A program made the position numbers and the translations under genes. From positions 1-7,114 of the forward strand of contig JABDQB010000070.1 in assembly GCA_013042495.1 (NCBI GenBank): a stretch of 7,114 bases of DNA, in the 5' to 3' direction. Of the stretch, positions 1-4,933 are shown piece after piece (position 1 is the first letter of the stretch; each line of letters starts with the position of its first letter). Below the pieces are notes generated by a model. That model had not been told where the DNA came from. It ran no database searches and worked only from the letters and a program-made list of their open reading frames with translations. This DNA comes from Gemmatimonadota bacterium (GTDB lineage Bacteria; Gemmatimonadota; Gemmatimonadetes; Palauibacterales; Palauibacteraceae).

Positions 1-231
1 GGTCCATCCGGTGAGCAGCAACCACGCCTTGCCGAACAGCACGAAAAAGGGATTTCCGGGTGGATGCGGCAGCCCGAGGATGTGCGCCGTCGCAATGTAT
101 TCGGATGTGTCCCAGAAGGCCGTGGAAGGGCCAAGCGTGAACACGTACAACAACCAGATCGCGAAGCCCGACAGGACCGCCCACGCCCAGACCGGAAGTC
201 GTCCGACCTTCTCTCTCTCGATGCCTATCAT
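1..231 (-). CDS. DUF2723 / TMEM260-like membrane protein, N-terminal 77 residues (runs off left edge)
   Basis: This partial minus-strand gene starts at the ATG complementary to 229..231 and stays open to base 1, giving 77 residues. A stop lies in the same frame shortly upstream and no other start falls between, so the start is well fixed, although the ribosome site is weak. After a short charged head comes a first membrane helix (about residues 13-33). It is followed by the family hallmark: FWDTSEYIATAH (39-50), then LGLPHPPGNPFFVLFG (52-67). Acidic and histidine residues in a first extracytoplasmic loop after TM1 are typical of DUF2723 (PF11028), multi-spanning proteins resembling lipid-linked-sugar glycosyltransferases; the animal homologue TMEM260 is an O-mannosyltransferase. 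The bacterial role is not settled, and a sugar-transfer function is inferred from the family only. It lies downstream of, and in the same direction as, the lipoprotein run, 108 bases after its last stop. Family call is strong and function is open. Confidence 0.85.
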   Translation of the reverse strand, partial: MIGIEREKVGRLPVWAWAVLSGFAIWLLYVFTLGPSTAFWDTSEYIATAHILGLPHPPGNPFFVLFGKAWLLLTGWT

Positions 232-263
232 TCGCCTGCCAGCAATCCGTATTGGTCAGGGCA

Positions 264-289
264 GCACGCGGCAGAAACGCCGCTCGTGC
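264..289 (-). terminator. Hairpin between the lipoprotein run and the DUF2723 gene
   Basis: An inverted repeat pairs 264..272 with 279..289: GCACG plus CGGC against GCCG plus CGTGC. There is a 2-base bulge (283-284) and a 6-base loop (273..278), giving nine G/C-rich pairs. It lies in the 108-base gap after the COG3014-type gene stop (340) and before the DUF2723 start (231). No T-run follows it on the minus strand, so it is not a classic intrinsic terminator. It could be a T-less terminator, an RNA 3'-end stabiliser, or chance in GC-rich DNA. Nothing else is recognisable in this gap. Confidence 0.3.
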
Positions 290-339
290 GCCACCTCTCA
301 CTGTGTCATGAAGGCCGGCAAGCTAACCTTGAGTGAGGC

Positions 340-2226
340 TCATGGCCAAACTCGGGCGGACAGCACCTGCACGCTGCCGTCCCGCACGTCTACCTGGCCG
401 AGATCGAACAGCCGGGTGCCCCCCTGACCGGTCTCCACCTCGAGGGTCAAGGGATGCATGCCTGGTGGCAGCCGAAGACGCACCACCGCTAACTCGTCGG
501 GTAGCAGGTGCCAGGAGCGCGTGTCTGCTCTCTCGAACAACGCAGCGGCAGCGTTCGCGGTGAGGAACGCAATCTCCCCGAGAATCTCGTTCTCCTTGTC
601 CAGCTCTTTCTCGATGCCCCGTGCCAATTCGTACTTCAGCGCCGTGCGAGCCACGGCCTTGATCATGATGCCCCCGAGCTTGTCCTCGAATTCGTCGGTT
701 ACCGCGGCCGAAACGGACCCGCGCATACCCGGATGCACGACGGTAGGCCGCGGGGCGGGACGTTCCGCCGCCGAGTCTATCGCACCGGGCAGGACCGCCC
801 CTCCGACGTCATCCGGCGAGGGGAGGGACACTTCTGGAACCGAATCCAGGGTCGCTAGCTGCAACGGCTGGGCATCGGCGGCGACGGTCAGGTCGAGCAC
901 GGGCAGATCGGTCGGAAGGCCCGAGGTGACCATCTCCGGCCAGGCGACTCTCATCAGGTACAGATCACGCCCGGCACCGCCCGACTTGTTCTTTGAACTA
1001 CTGGCTCCCGGAACGATGCACTTGCCGCCAGAGCTGCCGCGCCAGTCCGTCCCCGACTCCGCGATGAGTTCGGAGAAATCGTAGCGACCCTGGAACGCTC
1101 GCGAAGCCACGCAGGTGGCCGCGGCGAAGCGGACCTCCGAATTTCGGCTGTGCAGCGCGTCGGCTTCGATCGGGAACAGGGGCACGTTGACGGAACGTTC
1201 GACCCGGTGTGCCACGAACCCGTGTTCCAGGAGGACGACGATGTCACCGCCGGGCGACGCGGACGGGCTTGGAGGCCCGATCAGACTGTCGGGAATCACG
1301 GGCGCCTGCTCGCTGCCGGCGGGCACGGGCAACAGGGGTCCGTCCGACAGGGCCGTCAGTTGTCCGTCATTCCGTGGTTCGTCAGCCAGCTCGACGGCCG
1401 CGGAGTCCATTCTCGTGCCGTCGGCCATCGCCGCCATGATCGAATCCAGGGCGGTGTCGAAATCCTGCTTGGCCTCCGGTGGATCTTCCTCGAAGTAATC
1501 TTCTCCATACAGATCCAGAAAACGGGGCCGCAGCGGGGCGCCAGCAACATCCTCGCCCGGAGACCAGACATGCCGGTAGGCGACGGCGGCATCGTTGCGA
1601 TTCCCCGACGCCTCGAACACCGAGCCGGCGAAGTATCGCAGCACTTCTCGCATCACGAGTTCATCCGGTTCGAACTCGTTCTCCTCGCTCAGTTCGAGGA
1701 GGCGGCTGAGGCGGCGAGCCTCCACGGCGGCCTCTTCCGCGTCGCCCAGGGCAAGGTAGTTGAGCGCACCGTAGTAGTTGACCATCAGGCGCTCGGTGTC
1801 GGTCGGAAGCCAGGCGAGCGCCCGGTCGCTGGTAACGAGGGAAAGCAGTGCCAGCGACACGCTCTTCGTGTAACGATCGTCGATGATCGCCTCGGCGCGC
1901 TGCAGAACCTCGTTGCTCTCCTCGTACATACCGGCGTAGTGGAGCAGAAGTCCGCGATGCATCAGGCGCAGGAGTTCGTCGCCGATGTCGCCGCGATCAT
2001 CGGGGTCGGTCAGGTCGAGCGCTTCGACGAATTGCTCGTCACGCGCCAGCTGGCGAAGGTCGGTGTCGTGCATCGATCGACCTTCGGGCCCGGTCTTGAA
2101 AGAACCGGCGAGATGGCAGGCTGAAAGGAGCAGCGCCGCCGCCACCGCCAACCCGGGCGGCAGCTGGCGGCGCCGGAAGATCCGAGGCCCGCGTCGGGGC
2201 CGATCGAGATCTCCGTCGATCAACAT
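340..2226 (-). CDS. COG3014-type large lipoprotein with N-terminal TPR-like helices
   Basis: This is a 628-residue predicted lipoprotein. A long basic N-region (residues 9-20) leads to a hydrophobic stretch and a lipobox LLSAC with the lipidated cysteine at 37. Residues 55-225 are helical and TPR-like (for example LLHYAGMYEESNEVLQRAE and the YYGALNYLALGDAEEAAVEA stretch), resembling the repeats of COG3014 proteins. A Pro/Ser/Asp-rich linker follows (about 270-327). A C-terminal domain then begins at GGDIVVLLEHG (326-336) and carries the family-like signature ADTRSW..LPDEL..VRLRLPPG (567-589). A Ser/Gly/Lys-rich loop (396-419) and a Pro-rich loop (about 462-500) look like lineage insertions. 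Cys371 and Cys403 could form a disulfide. It is the last gene of a three-lipoprotein run. Its ATG shares one base with the preceding stop (TAATG), which points to translational coupling. COG3014 proteins have no settled biochemical role; an envelope function is inferred from the lipobox and neighbours. It could sit in either membrane, since residue +2 is His, not Asp. Confidence 0.85.
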   Translation of the reverse strand: MLIDGDLDRPRRGPRIFRRRQLPPGLAVAAALLLSACHLAGSFKTGPEGRSMHDTDLRQLARDEQFVEALDLTDPDDRGDIGDELLRLMHRGLLLHYAGMYEESNEVLQRAEAIIDDRYTKSVSLALLSLVTSDRALAWLPTDTERLMVNYYGALNYLALGDAEEAAVEARRLSRLLELSEENEFEPDELVMREVLRYFAGSVFEASGNRNDAAVAYRHVWSPGEDVAGAPLRPRFLDLYGEDYFEEDPPEAKQDFDTALDSIMAAMADGTRMDSAAVELADEPRNDGQLTALSDGPLLPVPAGSEQAPVIPDSLIGPPSPSASPGGDIVVLLEHGFVAHRVERSVNVPLFPIEADALHSRNSEVRFAAATCVASRAFQGRYDFSELIAESGTDWRGSSGGKCIVPGASSSKNKSGGAGRDLYLMRVAWPEMVTSGLPTDLPVLDLTVAADAQPLQLATLDSVPEVSLPSPDDVGGAVLPGAIDSAAERPAPRPTVVHPGMRGSVSAAVTDEFEDKLGGIMIKAVARTALKYELARGIEKELDKENEILGEIAFLTANAAAALFERADTRSWHLLPDELAVVRLRLPPGMHPLTLEVETGQGGTRLFDLGQVDVRDGSVQVLSARVWP

Positions 2227-3029
2227 TACTGCGGTACCTGTCGCTCCAGGATCAGGATGCGCTGCTGGGCCAGGGCGATCGCCTCGGCCAGACGAGCCGC
2301 GGCCTCACCCCGCGCTTCGATGCGCTCGATCTCCAGACGGTGCAGAAACAGCTGATACTGAATCAGCGCCGCGTAGGGCCGGAGAGCCTTGTCCAGGGAC
2401 TCGGCGATCTTGAAGTCAATCATCGGGTCGCCCGGTGTCAGGATGCTGGCCCGGTCGTACCGGTTGAGGGCCGCCTCGAAATCTCCGCGCGCCGCGTAGT
2501 CGTCGCCTTCCCGCATCAACGCGTCGGCGAGGGCCTGCGCCCGACCTTCAGTGGAGGCGTCGTACGGGGAATCGACCACGCGCACACCCTGAGCCTCCCG
2601 GTAGGCGTACCGGCTCACCGTGTTGCTCGCGAGCTGCACGACCGCAACGTCGCCCACCACGTCGGTCGGCGGACTGAGCGAAATCGCCGGCATCATCACC
2701 GTCGCGTCACCCGCGTATCGGATCGACCAGGCGTCATCGGTTGTACCCGTCGCCGCCAGCACCTGCGTTTCGTTCATGCCGATCGCGATCTCACCGCGCA
2801 CCAGCGCCTCGCACACCTCCGGCGCGCAGTCGGCCATCGCCTGGGCGGCGAGTGCCTCCCGCTCCTGGGCCTGCGCCTTCGCGTCGGCGGCCTGAGCCGT
2901 CGCCGCGGCCACCGCCGTCGAGGAATCCCCGACCCGCTGGTCGTTCTCCATGATGGGCTCCTCGTGGACCTTCTTCGGCACGCAGGCCGCCAGGGCAACG
3001 AGGGCCAGCAAAAGGAACGTCCGTTTCAT
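2226..3029 (-). CDS. Lipoprotein with BamE/SmpA-like stretch and TPR-like C-terminus
   Basis: This is a 267-residue predicted lipoprotein with a textbook signal: MKRT, a hydrophobic core, and lipobox LAAC with Cys16. An Ala/Gln/Glu-rich helix, probably a coiled coil, spans about residues 37-66. Next comes EALVRGEIAIGMNETQVLAATG (74-95), which resembles the opening of BamE/SmpA-type small domains (G.I..GM...V....G), followed by beta-rich sequence to about 155. Residues 164-240 hold two TPR-like helical pairs (ALMREGDDYAARGDFEAALN, then the ALRPYAALIQYQLFLHRLEI segment), with a final helix at 240-262. Cys68 and Cys73 are close enough for a disulfide. The start is supported by GGGAG six bases or so upstream of the ATG. 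It lies between the LpoB-family gene (61-base gap containing a hairpin) and the COG3014-type gene (one-base overlap). I do not recognise a named family for the whole chain. A scaffolding role in the envelope is inference. Confidence 0.85.
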   Translation of the reverse strand: MKRTFLLLALVALAACVPKKVHEEPIMENDQRVGDSSTAVAAATAQAADAKAQAQEREALAAQAMADCAPEVCEALVRGEIAIGMNETQVLAATGTTDDAWSIRYAGDATVMMPAISLSPPTDVVGDVAVVQLASNTVSRYAYREAQGVRVVDSPYDASTEGRAQALADALMREGDDYAARGDFEAALNRYDRASILTPGDPMIDFKIAESLDKALRPYAALIQYQLFLHRLEIERIEARGEAAARLAEAIALAQQRILILERQVPQ

Positions 3030-3046
3030 CGTTCTCTCCCGTATTA

Positions 3047-3068
3047 GGGTCCCGCCCGTGCGAGACCC
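3047..3068 (-). other. Hairpin between lpoB-like gene and next lipoprotein gene
   Basis: Read on the transcribed (minus) strand, GGGUCUCG pairs with CGGGACCC around the loop CACGGG. That gives eight pairs, one of them a G-U that is a mismatch when read from the plus strand. It lies in the 61-base gap between the lpoB-like stop (3091) and the next ATG (3029), and ends about seven bases before that gene's ribosome site. No T-run follows, so full termination is unlikely. It may tune processing, stability or the ratio of the two products. The structure is seen; the role is inferred. Confidence 0.45.
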
Positions 3069-3090
3069 GGCCTGGAGCTCGATCGCGCGA

Positions 3091-3747
3091 TCAGAGCCCG
3101 AACGGTTGCCGCTCGATGTACTTCTTGATCTCGTGCTGTCCGGCCCACACGACGGCGTTCGTCTGCAGGTCGATCAAGCGAGCGTCCACCTGGTAAAAGA
3201 CGATCTTCTCGTTACGCTTTGCTCCGAAACGAGTGGTCTCTTCCTCGTCTTCGATCGATGTCAGATCGCCTTGCATGATGTAATTGGCGCCGAGCTCCTG
3301 ACCGAGCCGGGCCCGGGTGTCGGCGCGGGCGAACTCCTGCTGGTCGTCTCGCTCGCCCCGTACTTCGCCCCGCTCCTCGGCACTCGCCACAACGGTCACG
3401 AGCCCGGAGTTGATGTAGGCGAACTCGACGTCCCGCACGAACACGGTGGTCTCGATGTGCTCGGACGTGCGGTTGCGGAATTCGCCCACGATGACGGCCG
3501 GGGCGTCTCCACCATTGTTGTTGTAGTAGCGCTCGAGCCATGGTCCCGTGACGCTCTGCTCGATCAGCGCATTCGCCACGAGTCGCGAATCGGTGTCGTT
3601 CCACGCGCCCGAGAGGTCCGTGATCGTATCCGGCTCGACTCGCGTCACGTGCTTGTTACTGCACGCCGCGACGGTAAGGCCGAGCAGGAGGAATAGAATG
3701 GGGACGCCGATCAGACGTCGCGGTTTCCGCAGATTCCTGGCAGTCAT
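3091..3747 (-). CDS. lpoB: LpoB-family lipoprotein (penicillin-binding protein activator family)
   Basis: This is a 218-residue predicted lipoprotein. A basic head (residues 5-11) and hydrophobic stretch lead to lipobox VAAC with Cys29. The soluble part follows the LpoB (COG3417) plan: DSRLVANALIEQSVTGPWL (53-71), AVIVGEFRNRTSEHIET (84-100), LGQELGANYIMQGDLTSI (148-165), and YQVDARLIDLQTNAVVWAGQ..IKK (185-209). In Escherichia coli, LpoB is an outer-membrane lipoprotein that spans the periplasm and stimulates the wall synthase PBP1b. Outside gammaproteobacteria the partner is not established, so the family is firm but PBP activation here is inferred. The ATG at 3745..3747 has a strong GGAGGAG site just upstream. 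It is first in a three-lipoprotein run and diverges from ubiE. Its long N-terminal linker is shorter than in enterobacterial LpoB. I could not find a convincing -35/-10 pair for it. Confidence 0.88.
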   Translation of the reverse strand: MTARNLRKPRRLIGVPILFLLLGLTVAACSNKHVTRVEPDTITDLSGAWNDTDSRLVANALIEQSVTGPWLERYYNNNGGDAPAVIVGEFRNRTSEHIETTVFVRDVEFAYINSGLVTVVASAEERGEVRGERDDQQEFARADTRARLGQELGANYIMQGDLTSIEDEEETTRFGAKRNEKIVFYQVDARLIDLQTNAVVWAGQHEIKKYIERQPFGL

Positions 3748-3867
3748 GGCTCCTCCGAGGTGAACCTCTCGTTGGTCTGACGTGGCGTTCCTACCCTTGG
3801 TTCACCGAGTGGTTTCGGTGTTCCATGGTTCCATTTCATCTATCATTGACAGCGCAGGGGCCATGCC
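3748..3867. promoter_or_regulatory. Divergent intergenic region between lpoB-like gene and ubiE
   Basis: These 120 bases must hold the start signals for both the lipoprotein run (minus) and ubiE (plus). Toward ubiE there is a -10-like TATCAT (3841..3846, five of six consensus bases) but no good -35 at normal spacing, then an AGGGG ribosome site (3856..3860) seven bases before the ATG. Toward the lpoB-like gene only the GGAGGAG ribosome site is clear. A 6-bp inverted repeat with 6-base spacer (CACCGA 3803..3808, TCGGTG 3815..3820) and a double GTTCCAT (3820..3826, 3828..3834) lie mid-region and could be protein-binding sites. Promoter activity is inferred from gene layout. Confidence 0.45.
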
Positions 3868-4623
3868 ATGATCCTTCGCGCCATGGCACGCGAGCGGATG
3901 GCGACGAGAATCCAGGGCCAGATAGACGTCCCCGCCTCCAAGCGACGCTATGTGCGGACGCTTTTTGGCCGGATTGCCGGGCGATATGACCTGACGAACG
4001 ACCTGATGTCCATGGGCCGCCATCGGGCCTGGAAGCGCCTGGCGATCGGACTGGCCGAGATTCAATCGGGCCACGTCGTGCTCGACCTGGCCGCGGGTAC
4101 CGGGGATTTCGCCATTCGTGCGGCACAAAGCGCTGCGGGGGCGACTGTCATCGCGGCGGATCTTACGTGGGAAATGATGATCGCCGGTAAGAACAGGCGA
4201 GAAGCGGCCGCCGTGGCGTGGACCCAGTGCGACGCGACGTATCTTCCGTTTCCCGACCGGAGCATCGACCGGGTGCTCGTTGGCTACGGATTGCGCAACT
4301 TCCCGGATCTCGACTGGTGCATTGGTGAGATCAGGCGCTGCCTCGCGCCGGACGGACGCCTCGTGTCGCTGGATTTCGGACGGGCGGAGCCGGACTGGCT
4401 GGATCGCTGGTATCTCAAATACCTCGATCTCTCCACCTCGCTGGCTGGTTGGGTCCTGCATCGCGATGTGGAGTCCTATCGGTACATTCCGGAATCGCTC
4501 CGGCAGTACCCCGCCCAGAAGGGAGTGACGGAACTCATGCAGCGGCACGGGTTCGTGCGCTGCGGGCACATCGACCTCGTGTTCGGCGCAATGGCGATCA
4601 ACTTCGGGCAGGCGCCCGGTTGA
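3868..4623 (+). CDS. ubiE: UbiE/MenG quinone-ring C-methyltransferase
   Basis: This is a 251-residue SAM-dependent methyltransferase that adds the ring C-methyl group in menaquinone synthesis (demethylmenaquinone) and/or ubiquinone synthesis. The sequence shows the UbiE N-terminal signature YDLTNDLMSMGRHRAW (40-55; the usual M after YDx is T here). SAM motif I is VVLDLAAGTGDFAIRA (70-85), the acidic post-II residue is in AADLT (96-100), and GYGLRNFPD (139-147) is the family hallmark. CLAPDGRLVSLDF (158-170) follows, and ESYRYIPESLRQYP (202-215) leads to the closing GF...GAMAINFG. Length is normal. The ATG at 3868 is chosen for its AGGGG site; ATG at 3898 (residue 11) would also give a complete enzyme. 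It stands alone, divergent from the lipoprotein run and convergent with the AbrB-like gene 12 bases beyond its stop. Which quinone is made cannot be told from this window. Confidence 0.93.
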   Translation: MILRAMARERMATRIQGQIDVPASKRRYVRTLFGRIAGRYDLTNDLMSMGRHRAWKRLAIGLAEIQSGHVVLDLAAGTGDFAIRAAQSAAGATVIAADLTWEMMIAGKNRREAAAVAWTQCDATYLPFPDRSIDRVLVGYGLRNFPDLDWCIGEIRRCLAPDGRLVSLDFGRAEPDWLDRWYLKYLDLSTSLAGWVLHRDVESYRYIPESLRQYPAQKGVTELMQRHGFVRCGHIDLVFGAMAINFGQAPG

Positions 4624-4635
4624 CCGCCCGGTGCT

Positions 4636-4818
4636 TCAACTTTCTCGCTGTTTCCAGATCGTGAGCTGCTTGTGACCCGTCTCACTGCCTTCCATGCGGG
4701 CCGTGAGGGTATCGCCGTCCTGCAGATCCAGATCGTCTCGCATGTCCTGCGGGATCGTGATTCGGCCGCCGCTGCCCACGGTGACGGTGGAATAGTACAG
4801 GACGCGGTAGATTCCCAT
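4636..4818 (-). CDS. Orphan AbrB/SpoVT/MazE-fold DNA-binding protein
   Basis: This is a 60-residue protein that is almost entirely one SpoVT-AbrB swapped-hairpin domain: STVTVGSGGRITIPQDMRDD (10-29), then LDLQDGDTLTARME (30-43). The GRITIP core and the LDLQDGD turn are diagnostic. Such proteins dimerise and bind DNA either as transition-state-type regulators or as antitoxins. The ATG has a strong GGAGGAG site with about seven bases spacing. No toxin gene flanks it: ubiE converges on its 3' end and the tungstate-type transporter diverges from its 5' end. The back-to-back position makes it a candidate regulator of itself and of the transporter operon, but this is inference from layout alone. 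Other possibilities are a solitary chromosomal antitoxin or a global regulator. Confidence 0.85.
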   Translation of the reverse strand: MGIYRVLYYSTVTVGSGGRITIPQDMRDDLDLQDGDTLTARMEGSETGHKQLTIWKQRES

Positions 4819-4882
4819 TCTCGCTCCTCCGGGACGGGTGCTGGTGCCGGCGGCAGGTGATTCGCCGGCGGGAGCCTGGCGG

Positions 4883-4912
4883 CCGACACTCGCTGCAATC
4901 TAGCAGTATATC
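4883..4912 (+). promoter_or_regulatory. Possible promoter of the tup operon
   Basis: CCGACA (4883..4888, four of six -35 consensus bases) is followed after 18 bases by TATATC (4907..4912, four of six -10 bases). Transcription would begin near 4918-4920, at the ATG chosen for the fused gene, giving a leaderless or nearly leaderless message. That would fit the absence of a ribosome site there. CTGC and GCAG (4893..4896, 4903..4906) form a small inverted repeat between the boxes. This is a weak match read by eye, and it assumes a sigma-70-like consensus. Confidence 0.25.
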
Positions 4913-4933
4913 ACACCATATGGCGGGAGTGAA
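4905..4933 (-). promoter_or_regulatory. Possible promoter of the abrB-like gene, overlapping the tup start
   Basis: On the minus strand, TTCACT (4928..4933, four of six) and TATACT (4905..4910, five of six) are spaced by 17 bases, the best sigma-70-like pair seen in the window. It would give a leader of about 80 bases before the AbrB-like ATG. Its -10 shares bases with the candidate tup -10, and its -35 lies inside the first codons of the fused gene, so the two promoters would compete for the same DNA. Confidence 0.4.

Noticed and set aside
1150..2124. A 324-codon open frame on the plus strand opposite the COG3014-type lipoprotein gene
   Set aside because: Its translation is His/Arg/Gly-rich with no domain, signal or ribosome-site support. 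Long antisense frames are expected in GC-rich coding DNA, and the minus-strand protein has a clear lipobox and family signature.
2340..3047. A 235-codon plus-strand open frame opposite the BamE-like lipoprotein gene
   Set aside because: It is Arg/His-rich shadow sequence; the minus strand has a lipoprotein signal, a ribosome site and a coupled downstream gene.
3846..3851. A perfect TTGACA -35 hexamer before ubiE
   Set aside because: The matching -10 position falls at about 3869..3874 (TGATCC), inside the gene and unlike a -10. It would leave the well-supported ATG and AGGGG site untranscribed.
4613..4636. CGCCCGGT repeated at 12-base spacing across the ubiE stop
   Set aside because: Only two 8-base copies in GC-rich sequence, with no stem and no T-run, so it is neither a terminator for the convergent genes nor a meaningful repeat.
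4636..4818. AbrB-like gene as the antitoxin half of a toxin-antitoxin pair
   Set aside because: Both flanks are occupied by unrelated genes on the opposite strand (ubiE and the tup fusion), and no small toxin frame is adjacent.
4819..4919. Molybdenum/tungsten cofactor riboswitch ahead of the transporter
   Set aside because: Only about 100 bases are available, most of them between the two divergent genes' own signals, and no multi-stem structure could be traced. The likely tup transcript starts almost at the ATG.
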